Shown: positions 37,423 to 50,983, counted from the first letter of the stretch. The stretch: DNA of 64,000 nucleotides from Monarcha castaneiventris obscurior (GCA_026261815.1 JAMPIT010000350.1:1116001-1180000); one strand, 5' to 3'. Notes: generated by a model not told the origin, from the letters alone. Numbers and translations are program-made.

Positions 37423-37454
37423 TCTCTTTACAAGTCTTGGGACTTGTAAAGAGA
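37423..37454. repeat. Perfect 14-bp inverted repeat with 4-base loop
   Basis: TCTCTTTACAAGTC (37423-37436) pairs exactly with GACTTGTAAAGAGA (37441-37454) over the loop TTGG. This is a near-palindrome of 32 bases. No related copy, transposon terminus or gene is next to it. Confidence 0.95.
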
Positions 37455-39478
37455 TGGATACTGCCTATGTTTTCCCTTTCTTTGAATACCAGACTCTTAG
37501 GTCATTAGTAAACAGGGTGATACTGCACCTCTGCTGCAGAGGGTAAAATTTTACAGTCCATGTTTAGAACTTAATGTCTAGGAATATGGAGTTGATTTAC
37601 ATTTCTTTAAAGGCATGTGATCAGCATTGAGGAGCGCAGATGTTAATGATAATAGAAATCAAGCAGACTCTTCCTGGAAAGGATAAAAAGTTTTGTCTGC
37701 AATAGTCGGATATTCTGGATGACTTTGTTGATTCATTCTTTGTGCCATTCATCTAGCTAATTGATAGTTATAAGCATACTTGCAAGTTTTTTGTATGTCA
37801 CAGCAGTATTCCTCAAGGGTACTTACTGGCAAAGAATAAGTTAAGCTGCTAACTAGAAATGGAGTGAGAATACAGTATCTGTGAATGGGCATGACACATC
37901 TGGTGAAAAGATGCTACAGCTAGAAATGTCAATAGTCCTTTCTGAACATATTTTTTTTTAATGTAGTCTAGAATTAATATATACATACACCAATTACCCA
38001 TCTACCTGTAGGTGCAATATCAAGGGCAAGGATGACTTTAAAAATGGCAGTTGATATTAAAAGTAGTATAAAATGTTGTGTCCTTTTACATCAAGAAGAA
38101 AAAGGGGTTAGGGTTGGAAAGAACGTCTTCATATTCTAGGAGCCACTTATTCTGCTAAACCAAAGTTCATGTTTGAACTGAACCTTGATGGAGAAGTCTC
38201 TGAAAAATAATGGGGCTGTCAGGTCTCCAAGAAGAATGCCCCACCTCTGTGGCTTTGATATGGGCTTTACTAAAGGGTGTGCAACAAGAGAGATGCCACT
38301 TGCAGTGACATAGGACTTCCTAGTGTCACCCTTCTTACAGAAAGCTTGCCAGAAACACCTGCAGTTTGCTTTACTAGTCTTTTACTGATTCTGCTCATAG
38401 ATTGTCATCTTTTTCAGTCTACGACATTTCATAGAAGTCCTAAATTACACAAATCAGCCTGGTGAACCTAAAGTTATAAAATTAATTACATGGAGGAAAA
38501 CTCTAAGGTTAGTCTTCAAACCATTGGTTTAATTGTTATATGGCATACTACGAGAGGACAAGATTTTCATATATCATTAGTTACAGCAAGATTTAAACCA
38601 AATTGGGACCCAAGCCCCACTAACTGGAAGCAATGAAAAACCAGGAGGTTCTTGACTAAGCTGGAACAAACCAGACCTAATATGGTGCTGTCTTCTCCCA
38701 CACTGCCACTGTACCCACCACGGTACAGAGTCAAAAGCAAGAGCTACAGAAATTATTCAGTTATTCTACACTGGGAGATGAGAGGATCTAACAAGATGTC
38801 TTTAGAATCCGCAGTACCTGTAGATTATGGGGGGACTGAGGCTATTCATTTCCAAAGACTCGCTCACTCTGGAAAACCATGAATTGGGCATGGACACCCG
38901 TGGTCACCAAAGATGAATACTTGGTCATGGCACTGAAAGCCACACTGCACCCACAGATAACTACCAACACCTCAGGGTTACAGCGACATGTCACAAAGAT
39001 CCAATGTTCTTGCAAATGAAATTTCTGCATGTTGGGTCCCCGCACCCCAATGTCTTATAAAGATCAGCTGATCCAACAACCACTCACATAGTAGAATGCA
39101 TTTATGAAATGCTAGTGAAACTCACAGATTCACAGCAGGAGAGGGGAAGATGAAATGTGTTTAGTGCTTAGGAAGTTGTTAACTATTTGGGTTGGGTGGC
39201 AGGATTCTTTTGGCACTTTCCATTCCCTGTGTGTAAAAGCTGATTCAACCCCAGGAATGTTTAATGCTATTTCAAATGAGAGATAAATATTAAGTTGTGA
39301 GCCTATGAAGGATGAATATGAGAGGAAGACAAAGGGATGGAAAGCAAAGTGAATAGGAGACAAAAGAAAATGGCAAAGCTGGAAGATTTTAAGTTTGCCA
39401 TGGAGAGCAAAGCAGAGAAAAACTGCAGGAATGCTCACTTGCCAAATGACCTGTTGTAAGAAGACATCAGAAGTTAGA
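37455..39478. other. Anonymous non-coding DNA
   Basis: At 38104-38140 a phrase GGGTTAGGGTTGGAAAGAACG vaguely resembles a minus-strand CR1 start, but the sequence downstream does not follow the family. Nothing else is recognised. Confidence 0.5.
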
Positions 39479-39536
39479 CTTAAGTGGTCCTTGTGGGCCC
39501 CTTCCAACTCAGGATGTTCAATGATCTTCAAATCTA
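39479..39536 (+). mobile_element. CR1 LINE 3' terminal fragment
   Basis: The sequence ctTAAgTGGTCCTTGTGGGCCCCTTCCAACTCAGGATGTTCAATGATCTTC, counted from about 39479, is the classic sense-strand CR1 3' end. It has the 'CCCTTCCAACcCA..ATTCTATGATTCT' arrangement and a degenerate octamer tail. Only some 60 bases are recognisable; the upstream limit could lie further left, near 39440. Confidence 0.82.
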
Positions 39537-42107
39537 TAACCTAAGCTAGCTATTTGGGATCATCAACATATATGGCAGCCATACAGCCCATTAGCAACAA
39601 TAAACTGGGTTTCTTGTGTCGGGGCTAACTGCTGGGGAGCTAAATGCCCTGATCTATCTTACACCTCCAGGCCAGAATAACCCAGGGTGCTGGGGTTGCC
39701 TGTCATGGTCTGCCCATGAAGCAATCTAGACTGCATAAAATTTCAAGGGGTGTGGTGAAAATCACAAAAAATTCTATCTCTAACACTTTTATTTTGCTCT
39801 AAGGCAAATTGTTTGCAAAAACTTTCCTTTTGATTTCTGTTATCCAAATAACTCCAGCTTAAATTTGAACTCAACTATTAATCTGATAATGACATGGCTG
39901 AGACAAATTCTCTGACAATTGATCTCAAATGACATTCAGGGCTTTACTTTACCTCATTGTCTGCATTCCTTTCCAGCCAGGAGTTCTGTCAGTATTTAAC
40001 ACACACACAAAACCCCCTCAAATGTAAGTATTAAGATGATTACTATGTACCTGGAAATATCCTTTAATTTTAATTTTGTTTTATTTTATTTTTAGCTTCA
40101 AAGCTTTCCCAGGAATGAACACCTGTCTTTCACAGCATTACAAGAAATAGTCGGGTGCCTCAGATGCTTTGTTGTGTCAAGTCCTCTAATAGGGACACTG
40201 TGAGTATAAGTCACATTTTAATTAATGATCAAAGCAAAGGACACCTGTAAATTTTGGTTCAGTTTCTTCAGCTCTTTGATATCAGGTTTATCCGTTAGAA
40301 AAGGACTCCTTTGATGCATATCCTGCTGACATAAGGTATCTTTCATGCCTAGATGCCATGGTGACTGGAGCCTTACAAATACTGAATTGAACAAGGTGAA
40401 CAGAATACTATGTTTTTGCCCCATTACAGCTATCAGTTAAAATCTTATCTCTAAAAGCAGCAAAACTCACCATCCGATGCTGTCTTCTTTTATTCCCATG
40501 ACTCTAATTTCTACTCGAGACTTTAGAAGGTGCCATTAGGAAGTCTTGTTGGGGTCTGGCCCTGAGAGATAGTGACAGATTTGTGTAAGCCTTGCAGCCT
40601 GTTCACCCCTCAAATGAGCACTGTGATGATGTTGGGGAAGGAGGGAACAGGATACTGCCAGCCCCTGAGATGCCTCCCCACTTCCACTGCAAAAAAAAAT
40701 TGGTGAGACTCCCCAGCTCAAATCGCCATTCATTCCCAGGGGGACCAAGAGGGGTGAAGTAGTAGCTCAGCCACACCCACCAGGAAGTGTAAGCAGTGCA
40801 CCCAGTACAGGGGGAGCAAACCCTGCATTGCATGGATATGGCATCACAGCCTCTGAGTGGGGTCAACACAGAGCCCTCTCTCAGGCTTTGCAAGTATTGA
40901 GGCAGGGGAGGCAAAAGGTGACTGGTCCTTGTGAAATAAAATAATAATAACAGAAATATCACATGGTTTCACCTAAAAGATTAGTTTTAATGTTATTGAT
41001 CATTTGTCATGGGGCTTTCTTACCCAAAAAGGTGGCATGTGGCAGAAAGATCTGTGTGATATGCAGTAATTGAGGCCAGATCACATCAGCAGCACAGCTA
41101 CCCAAATAAAGCCAGAGTCAAATCTCTTCCCCAGAAAATACCTAAGTCCTGTATGTAAGAAGTCCTACTGTTCCAAAAATGCTCAGCATTTTAGGTGCCT
41201 GACTTTTGGAAAGCCTATTTTAATCTATGTCTAAACATTTGGAGGAGGTCATGCAATGATTTAAAATGTATACATATTGATGGCAATTATATGGATTCTT
41301 TGCCCAACTTTGCCTATCCAAAACCAGGTAACAAGCCTAAATAAGTTATTCAGGTTTCTTCTACAGTCAAACATGAGCAACAGATACCTTTATAGTGCAA
41401 TGCCCTCTGTCATGGGAAATTATTCATGTTCCAGAAGTGCCTCACTTCATACAGCTGGATCTATTTTGCCTGCATTTAGTTCTCATCTATTTCTTTAAAC
41501 TGAATTTCAAAGGAAACTACACTCCAAAAGTTGTTGAGTAAAGTGTTTATCTTCTAGAAATGAGTGATTTTTGTTTGCTTTCCTACATGAAAACAAATGT
41601 GTAAATTTTTAGTAGAGAAAATCTTTGACTAATGTGACAGCAAATCCATCAACATAACTTCACACAAAATGACTTCTGGAAAGACAAAGATTGCCAGAAA
41701 TACTCCCTCCCACACCATGCAGATTTTATAAGCTGTTTTGAAGGATCTGGAGGGTCAAAGTGAAATATTAAATTCTCAGAAACTGCACTATGAAATCAAA
41801 CATAAAACTTTTGATTATTCTGGTGTCAGAAAACCTTCAAATCAGTCCTGAAGCAATACAGGAACATCGTATGCCTTAGACATCATCCACTTGGCTATAC
41901 ATAAGTCTCTGCCTACAAGGAAAGGAAGGAATGTACTTAAAAAGGAATAGAGGAGAGAAAAAAAACTTGAAATATGTCTCTACATGCCACGTTTGGGAGA
42001 GGGGAAAATAACCTTGCAATATATCTTTAGAAAATATTTTCTGCATTGTCTTTCCTTAACTGAAAGATATAGAATTGAACATTTCTGTGTCTAGATCCTC
42101 CCTCACG
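39537..42107. other. Anonymous non-coding DNA
   Basis: No gene. At about 41180-41250, 'GCTCAGCATTTTAGGTGCCTGACTTTTGGAAAGCC' resembles the 'TTAGGTGCCTAACTTTAGG' phrase of old sauropsid repeats and may be a relic. A GC-richer patch near 40.6-40.9 kb carries conflicting short frames only. Confidence 0.45.
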
Positions 42108-42325
42108 CAGTATCTCAAGGCTTTGCAGTCATCAGTGGATTTACCTTGCCTGCATTGCTGTGGAGGTAAGAAATTATCATTATCCTTCTTTTAGGATGGG
42201 GAACTGTAACACAGGAGAGATTTAAGCATCTTCCTTGAAGTAACAAAAAAGTCCTAAACTGAGCCAAGAGCTGAGCCCTGTTCTGTCACATTGCAATCCA
42301 GTGACCAACACACTAGACCATCATT
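42108..42325 (+). mobile_element. MIR-like (CORE-SINE) relic
   Basis: A clear MIR-type order is seen. 'CAGTATCTCAAGGCTTTGCAGTCATCA' is followed by 'TGGAGGTAAGAAATTATCATTATCC' near 42160-42185. Then comes 'AGGATGGGGAACTGTAACACAGGAGAGATTTAAGCATC', a divergent form of gatGGGGAAACTGAggCACAGAGAGaTTAAG. It closes with 'CCAGTGACCAACACACTAGACCAtCAT' near 42298-42324, matching the terminal 'ccagTGCtctAtCCACTAGACCATgCT'. The element is nearly full length, sense on plus, and the best-preserved old SINE in the window. Confidence 0.85.
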
Positions 42326-43836
42326 TCTATTCATCTTGCCCTAATCTGAGTTGTACAGCCAATAAATTGTGCCTGTTCTTTTGCCAGGGCCTCCAGTAAT
42401 ATTTTGCATTTTTACTGTCACTAGTCCAACAGACTACAGACAACACTTTGTAGATATTATTTCTTTTGTTGGTAAAGCTGCACCTCTGAGTAGAGTGGGC
42501 TTAATACCTAATATAAAGCAGTTCAGGAATTTTTCCATGAATCTTTTGGAAAAAACGATTTGTTATAACCAACATTTTCCTTACTATCTTGCCATGTTCA
42601 ACATGAGATTTCTGCATAGGCATTTTTGAACCTTAAGAAGAAATCATTTTTCAGAGAGATTGCTTGATTCACAGGCTGCTGGTTGGAGCACCCTCTCAGG
42701 GTGCGATAGACTTGGATAATGTCCCTGCCTTATATAGAGAAAGTAGGTGTTTCAGCCTCCATCAGCTACTGGCAGTTTTGGCATGAGGGTCTCTTACTTC
42801 TGAGTAAAAGTTCTGATGAGATTCAGGCTTATCAAAGAAAAATAAGGAAATGTTTCTAAATATGAGAAACTAATAATTAGAGGGTGGATAAAGTGCTGGC
42901 TAATAGAGTTCCCTTATCTCTGCCTCCACAATGAGGCAGGTTTAATCTTGGTCTGTAAAACATTTAATCTGGGCTTAAATAGTTCCTCTTCAGGGAGAGT
43001 AATAGTGTTGGTAAAGACATCCATACTGTCAATTTGATTTATTCTCAGTTTGGCTGAAAAGCCCTGACTTTTCAATTTTCTTCACTGCATATATGATAGT
43101 CTCCTCCCAGGCTCCAGTTTGCAGGAACCAGCTAGTTCTTTTGGCCACAAAAACCATGGGAGGGAAGAGCAATTAGTTTGTTGCAGGGTTGCTCACTACC
43201 AGCACTACAGATACCATTGTGCCAAGCTTCCTTTTCCCTGCACAGTACAGAAGGAGTCAGTCCTTCAGCGCCATCCCAGCAGGATTCACCATCCTCACCT
43301 CGCACTCAGAGGTCACTGCCTCAGCAGCCTCCTGCAAAATCCCTCCTGTGAAATCAGGGGCTGAGAAGCAGCTCTCTGGCTGCTCAGCTACCTAGCCTAT
43401 TGGCTGTAATCCAATTTAAAAAATAAATAATTTTTTTTAAAAATCAAGATTTATCAGAGCAGAGAAAGGGAACAGGGTCCCAGGGGAGCCTCAGACAGTT
43501 TGTGTAGACCACAAGGGAGCATAAATAAACCCAGTAAGAGTATTTTTCTCTGGAGCCGTAGGAGTAACACTCAGAGGTAAGGGCTCAGCTCCCTGCTGTG
43601 TTGCAGACACCATGGATGACCTCTTCTCCTCTTCTCATGTGTAGTGTGTACACAAACATTATTCCACCCAGACTGACAGTAGCCTCTGTACAGCTTCAAG
43701 CAGTGTGTTTGCACAGATGAGGTTCAACCCTCGGAGGGTGCCTCTTGCTGTTGCTGTTGTCCCAAACTGTGAGAAGCAAGCATGAATTCATGACCTGGAT
43801 CTGGAAATGAATGGATAGTCTGAATGAATCTCAGAC
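42326..43836. other. Anonymous non-coding DNA
   Basis: Nothing recognisable. An A/T run lies at about 43417-43444. Short frames at 43119-43395 overlap in different phases and are not supported. Confidence 0.5.
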
Positions 43837-43862
43837 AAAAAAAAAAAAAAAGAAAAAGAAAA
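43837..43862. repeat. Poly-A run
   Basis: Fifteen A followed by GAAAAAGAAAA. No retroposon body is recognised on its left. Confidence 0.9.
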
Positions 43863-46334
43863 TTAGCTTTTGAGGGATTTTGTTCTGAAGTAAAGAATTC
43901 CCGACTTTAGAAGGAGGGGAGGGGAGCATGAGGAATGGAGAGAGCAGTTTAGGAGTTTTTTTCTTGTTAATTGTTTTAGTGAACTACTTGTGACTCCCTC
44001 ATGAAGCAAGACAGACCTGACAGACATGCAGTTTATCAGCCACGCCTCAGATAATGAAAGAGGTGTTGTTAATTGAAACAAAGTGATTTTGCAGAACATT
44101 AATACCTTCAGAAGATTTGTATCTGCCTTTCATTGATCTAAGTAGGGAGGCAGAGCTGAGAAGCACATCTACTTAACCCAGTAGAAGCAGAGGCACTGAT
44201 GTAAATGTGTACATTGGACCACAGAAATGGGTTAATATGTGCAACTGCACTGAAAAAATAATGCTGAGGTGCTAAAAATATAGTTTAAATTTCTGCCCTG
44301 CATTGTCTTCAACAGCCAAAATCTATTACATTTTGTGACAAAATTGTTCACTGGCTCTTTTCCAACACGAAAAGTAAATACCAGTGTATATGTGCCATGT
44401 CAAACCATGAAGTGCCCTCCCCACCTTTCTGTCGGCATCCTGCAGGGAAATGGACTGGACAAATACTCACCAGGAACACACCGTTGATTCAATAATTCAA
44501 AATCCATCTGATCTTGCTCCTGCAGGGGCAAAAGACGAGCACAGAATTGCAGTCTCTACAAGACCATTAACACTCCCTGTTTACCAGCTCCCTTAATCCT
44601 GATTTCTGGCACTACACTATGCACTGGGTGTTGCATCTGCCCTCCCTCTTGGGTCATCCTTCATGGCTGGATCTTCCCCCAGATTTGCAAGCAGCACATT
44701 AACAGCTGGGGAAAGGGTCCATATTTCCCTTGTTTTACTGAAGAATCTTGGGAAAATCAGTGGCATAGCTTTTAGAGACAGTGAAAGCCCAGAAGATGGT
44801 TCAAGTCTTCCATCATATGTTTCAGTGCACATCCCATTAAGAAGAATAGGCCTTCAAATGTCAGCCATTCATCTCTGACCTTCCAAATTTTAATTTTATT
44901 TATAAATATCCATATCATTCCTACTAGCAGGATAAAATTTCAGTTAACTTAAACTGCAAATAAACAGAAACTTCAGTCTTAAAAGAAAGAAAAATAAATT
45001 AAATACATTCCTAGATATCTGAAATATAAGAGATTCCTGACATTCTCTCAGAAAGGCATGTTACACAATCCAGAAGTGTTATACTGTCCAGAAGGGCTGA
45101 TATTCAGCCTATATCCTGTCTCAAAGTTGTTTGCTGAAGCCATTTCTGAAAATAGTTCTGCCACAGACATTACACAATGGGCAACTGTGGTATTGCAGCT
45201 CACTAAATATGAAGCAACAGGACAGCAGCCCTTTTGCATGCTTTGTGGGGTGCTGCTTTGCTGCCTTCTTTGTCAGAAAGTGAAATCACCTGTAATATGG
45301 GATGCAAAGCTGAATGTTTTTTTAATGCCAGGCTGGTCCTTTCCAGAGGGCTGGGAATCATACGTCAAAACTTTCTATATTGGTGAAGAAAATCTTTTTG
45401 TCCTCTCTCTTTAGTAAGACACTGGGAGTACCTCCATATTAGACCTTATATTTGCCATATTTTCAGTCCTCTTCATTTATATCAAAATTCCAATTTTTCA
45501 GCAGTAAAACTGAATATAGCTAATGAGGCACAGATCCAGGAGAAAGGCTTTTACATAAGTGTTATTGAAATATAGTGCAGACTCTGATCTGAAACTGTAA
45601 AGGTCAATCTTTAAATAACCAGGTCTTTTGGGATCTGACCTATCCAAGAGCGTTTTAGCTTTGACTGGACTTTCTTGTTCAAATTCAGTTCTCTGGAAAT
45701 AGTGCTGTGTCCAAGAGTACATCAGCAGGGCAGGGCTATTCTTAGAAAAACAAGTCAAAATCTGCTTGTCTCAATACTCCTCACATTGTCACCAAAACCA
45801 AGGACTGCAGCTGTGGATGCTGTTTCCATTGTGCAGAACTGCAGCACAGCTGGCATTTCATTCTCTACACCCTATGATTTAGTCTAACCACATTCAAGAC
45901 AGGAGGAAGTAATACAATTCCCTGAGCCCTCCCACTCTCAAAACACATGAGTTGGTATCCTGCATCAAACACTTGAAACACTGAAGCGGGTAGCTGACCA
46001 CCAATTTTCCTATTGCCCACAGAAACAGTTTCTTGTTAACCCTGACTTGGATCCTTCCAGGACCTGACAAAATCTGGGAATGGAAAGAATCTGACATGAA
46101 TGTGAAGGAGGTGAGAGGACAGAGAAGGTAGGGAAGTGGTGCAATGAAATATTCAGGGTCTCAGGACGTTGGAAGTAGAGGATGCAGCAAGTGAGCAGCT
46201 CTAGGGATCCTGGGTCACTCATAAAGGGCAACAGGAAACAGTGTGGTTTTCTAAAAGTGTCATTAGGGTACTGAGATGTAGAAGAGGCCGCAGAGTTGCA
46301 GAGTTTTGCTGGGAAAAGGAAGGAGAGGTTAACA
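43863..46334. other. Anonymous non-coding DNA
   Basis: Nothing recognisable. A 118-codon frame at 45058-45414 is cysteine-rich in its middle but has no family match and no splice context. Confidence 0.5.
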
Positions 46335-46348
46335 CCCCCCCCCCCCCC
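46335..46348. repeat. Poly-C run (14 C)
   Basis: Fourteen consecutive C, followed by AGTTTCTTC. Long C homopolymers are uncommon in this AT-rich context and are prone to length errors in sequencing. Confidence 0.9.
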
Positions 46349-47439
46349 AGTTTCTTCTCACAACATTACAGGTGGGCCTAAGGATTGGAGTTGACAAGGT
46401 AAATGCAGCACGACACATGGATGAGCTATAATTATTCCTAGGCAGATTGTGGACTTAATTGCCCAGAAAATAAGCCAAAAACTCTCTGGATTGTTCACAT
46501 CTCAAGTTCTAATGCTGAATGGCCCTTTTGTAGCTTCAGCCTGAAGGTCATGCATGAAGTCAGCTGATCATGTTGAAGATGAGGATGGTCTGACTTCCTC
46601 ATCTGTATCTTATTCCACTGCACAGCCTCTAGAGCCCCAGAGAGAATGAAACAAAAAGGCTGTATCATTACAAAGCAGAATGCTTTGGTTTGTTCTTACA
46701 AGTAACACTTCGTCCACAGATTTTTGAATATCTGTTATTGTTTTGGATGGACTCAAAGCTTACATACCTGCAAAACATATTCTCACTTGCAGAGAGTCAC
46801 TTTAGGTGCTTGGCTGACTATTCTGAAAAAGATATCAAGTTTTTGCAAGGGTGATTTTATATCCAGTAAGTCCTTGGTGGTGTGTTTAACATGCATTCTT
46901 TGTAAAGCCAGCCCTTAACTGCTAGTTTGTTCTACATACATAGTCCATGTAATCTAGAACCCCTTAAGTCAATGGAAAAACTCCTATTGACTTTTGTCAG
47001 TTTTGAAAGGGGAGCAGTGTTATCACAGTGAGAACTTCCAACTCTTTGAGCTCCCAATATTGTCTCCAGCCATTACCAGAGAGAATATGAATATATATTC
47101 CCATAGGAATTCCTGTTTTATTGTTGCTACAGAAAGAAAATAAAAATAAAAAAAGAAACACACTAGAAACATATTTTGCAAAATTGTAGGTCTAGTCCCC
47201 ACAGAAAGATTTAAGCATAAGGAGTGCTTTCTTGACCTTCATTCAAGATTAAGACTTACTCAACAATTCTCATTTCTATTAAACCTGCAAAACCTGAAGC
47301 TTTGCATCATTTTAAAATAAATTCATCAAAATCTTAATGTTTTTAAAATCACAAAAGTAATCACAATTGCTGTCAGCTTCCCTTGGGTGTGCAAGAACAA
47401 TGAAAAGATAACCACTGATATAGCCATGTTGACTACAGC
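46349..47439. other. Anonymous non-coding DNA
   Basis: Nothing recognisable. Confidence 0.5.
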
Positions 47440-47548
47440 AGAAAATAAGGAACAGTGATAGAGATAACTTACTCTAGACTGTTGTGAGAACTATCCTGAT
47501 GTCCCCTGACTCTCACTTAATGTGCTAACCACTGAACCTCACTTTTTC
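47440..47548 (+). mobile_element. Partial MIR-like relic (3' half)
   Basis: 'AATAAGGAACAGTGATAGAGATAACTTACTCTAGA' could be the diverged 'GAGGcACAGaGAgGTTAAgTgACTTgCcC' section. 'CCTGATGTCCCCTGACTCTCACTTAATGTGCTAACCACTGAACCTCAC' at about 47493-47541 fits the end of MIR ('ctgACTCcCAgtccAgTGCTcTAACCACTaGACC'). The second half is convincing, the first half less so. Confidence 0.6.
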
Positions 47549-50500
47549 ACAAAGCTATAACTTTAAATTCTCTGTGCGCTTTAGAAGTACACAAAACCTC
47601 TATAAAATCATAGAGAATAAAGCAAATGTCAAGGTTTCAAGAAAAGTACCTCAAAGCATTTTATATTATCTCAGAGGGGAAACATTCTTGATGTCAAACA
47701 AGTGAGCTTTCCGTTGCCAGTGAATTTATATTTGACCATATCTGAAATAGAAGGCTTTTGCTGTGGTTACAAACATGAAAGTATTTCCAGTGGCTTGAAG
47801 TAAACTGAAAATGGTCCCTCAGTTCTCCAGCCTGACACAGCAGCACAACATTGACACACCTTAAAACAAAGCAGGGTTTAAATACTACACTTTATAAAGC
47901 AGCTCTCAAATCTTCTTGTAGTAACACCTCAGAAATGAGCACAATATAAAACACAGGGGGCCAGGACAAAGAAGGGTCTTAGTGGAGAGCCCTGTGCTTT
48001 CCCATGTTGACAGCATGAAATTCACTGTTCCTCCTGTCCGTTCAGGATTTCTCAGCCGCAGTCACAAGCCACTCACTTAGCTGCGTGCCAGGACTGTGCA
48101 GCTGCAAAAGCAAGTGGACAGCTCAGCCAAGACACTCTTCGCAGGGCATTGAGACATATTTCAGACTCAGGAGTGTGGCCTTTTAGACCAGACAGAACAC
48201 AGGGGCAAAGTTTTCTCACTGTGGCCAGCAGCAGACTCTGAAGGTTCCCTGGTACAGCAGATGATGAAAAGTAAAGCATTGCAAATGTCACCAATGCATC
48301 ATGACTTCTTCTGATTACAATAGTTTATATTTGTTAATGTTATGTATGAAGTATAACTGAGACCTGAAAAAGATCAGAGCTCCATTATTCAGCTTTTTAT
48401 TCCATCAGACACACGCAAACAAAAGAAAAGGAAAGCATAAGAATCCCATGTAGTTTTTTCCATGGCTATAACTCTCAGTCTGAGAAAGATCCTACTTTAG
48501 TTACACGCTAGGGAAGCAGTGTTGGGGTGGAATTTCCAGAGTTTATGAATGAGACTTTGGTTGCTCACTGCACCCAGCAAGCTGGAAGGACTCTTCAGGT
48601 CCCTTTGCCCAAGTCAGTTCAGCACAGTCACCATCCCCATTCCTCTTCTCCTTCACCTTCACATGATGTCTGATCTCTTCGGGAACTTTTTGATTTCCTA
48701 CTTCTAGCTTCTCCTTGAACTCACAGTGAATTACTCTCCCATATACTTTGTCACATATTTTAAACTATCACAGACCCCAAGAAGTGATTTATTTGAGGCA
48801 CAGTTATATTTCTCCACAAGAAATCCAATTCTCAACAAACAATCTGTAATGATGGTTTCCTGCAAGTGTCTTAGTACCAAAAAGGCAATATACCATAATA
48901 TGGAAAGCAATTAGTCTCCTTATGATAAACCATCTTAATACATGCTTACTGTCATGGATTGATTAGGTTTGAGTATAAAAACCAAGATGGGATGAAAAAG
49001 GGGGTAATGAAGGTTTCTAGACCTTATAAAGCCTAATAAGAATTTTTACTAACCCCAGTTTGTTCCTGTAATGTTAGTGAAGGATAATTAAGTATGAGAA
49101 CTTGAACATGATCCTTTCCTAAAATCACCTTGTCCCAGAAGACAGCTGCACATGATGTAGAATATCGACTAAAGCCAGTCTCTTGAAAAGGCTTCCTGTT
49201 AAGTTCTCTAAATCCAGTTCTAAAGAGTTAAGCATATTATGTGCCAATTCCTGCATGTTTAAAGATAATAAACAATCAGCTGTGTATATTTTGAGAGAGA
49301 ATTTTAAAATCAATATGCATGTTGACTTTATCTTCCCTAATGAGTTAGCATCAAAACAATCTTTCTCATAGAAACACTGCTGAATGACTGACTTCAGAGA
49401 ACATTTAAATCTTCTGGCAGGAACAGAAAATGGTTCCCTGAAATTATTTCGTTAAAACAAGCCAAGTGATAATATGTACCACAAAATTTCCAATTTTTGT
49501 TGTGATTCATGGTTCTCATCTTTTCAGGGTTTTTTCCCAATTAGGAAGCCAACAGTAGAGAAAGCCAAGATATTATTTCAATTATATAAGTGAATCTATC
49601 AGATCAGATGCCAAAGTATCCTTCTGTGCACATACTGCCTATTGATGACACTAAAAATAAGTGTCTTGATATGTGTTTCAAGTCTAGGACTTATTGAAAA
49701 CCTGTCAGGCAGTTTTCACAAACTCTGAACATATTGTGTGCTTAGGGCACTGAACTTGTTGCAGGTATCCCCTGGGATTGTCTGACTTTCTCCAAAACAA
49801 AATTTCTGCATCTTGATTCTGACACCACTTTTGTGTTTTGCTTTGGAAGCTCAATATGACTGAATGAAAAAATTGAAGCACTGGGGTGTGTATTTTGAAA
49901 CCTTTTCTAGTGAGGCTCACAAGCATATTTTAAAACGGTCAAGTGGCATCATCTAACTTTCAGGTCAGGAACCTTTTTCTCTTTCTTCAGGCTTCTGCAG
50001 CAACCAGTCTTTTACATATTTTTCTTCAGAATCAGGGTGTGGGGAATAGTCAGGGAATGTGTATAGTTCCTGCTACCACACACATATCTGATGCTTCATA
50101 AGAAGATGTATTTTATGTAAGTGTATGCATATACACGCACATAAAAATATATGGGTTAATCTTACATACTATATATGCTTTTTAATCCTCAGCATGTGAC
50201 ACGTGCAGCTTTCTGTTGGCATGAGCAGACACTTCATTGCAAACCATGTTAAACTTTGTCCTTTCTTCTAGAAAGCAGAAGAATTCACACAAGCCCTACA
50301 AACAGAGTGCCGCTAACGCGATCTGTTAGCATGATGTCACACGTATCTGATGTCACCATGCATCTCCTTCTGTGTTTAATCTGTCAGCTCTCCAGGATGG
50401 AGGGTGTCTGGATGCCCTGTGGCAAGTGTTGTGTGCGGCAAGTCTCTGCACCATCCTGGCAGGTGGCAGGTGCTGCAATACACAAGAGCTCCGTCTTCAT

Positions 50501-50983
50501 TTTCTGCTGGGTACCTCAATGGGAGACACAGGATGATGTTCACTCCTGTCCTGTTACTCTCTAGACACAGTCTTGAGTTGTTAACACACCCAAAAGATTA
50601 AGTTCCAAATGGCATTTTTCTTTTCCTGGGATAGGCTGATGTAATACATCTCTCAGTGGCATGAGGTTAGCTTGCCTCACCAATAGATCACTTCTCAGTC
50701 AGCGACTCGTTGCAAATCTCATTATCACCGTATGTTGCTCCAGATAGCCCAAGTCCTGCTAATGACACTGAGAAGAGTGTAAGGAAGGTTCTTTGTTTGT
50801 AAAGAGAAGAGATCTCCATTTGTTGAAGAGAAGAGGTGCTGTCCAAAACCAGCAACCTGATGGCTGCCCTTGACACATGATCATTTATGTTACTAATGCC
50901 TGCAAGCACCAGCTTTCCCAAGTGAGTTGAGACCACCTACTTCTGATCCTTGCTGTTACACTGGATAACTCCCAGATATTCTA
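47549..50983. other. Anonymous non-coding DNA
   Basis: Nothing recognisable. Short frames at 50256-50601 lie in a slightly GC-richer patch and have no family resemblance. Confidence 0.5.

Noticed and set aside
38104..38140. Minus-strand CR1 start (GGTTGGAAAGAACG)
   Set aside because: The sequence to the right does not follow the CR1 order, and the match is too short to support a call.
40624..40680. C/D-box small nucleolar RNA (TGATGAT..CTGA)
   Set aside because: The boxes lack the terminal pairing and D'/C' spacing of a real snoRNA.
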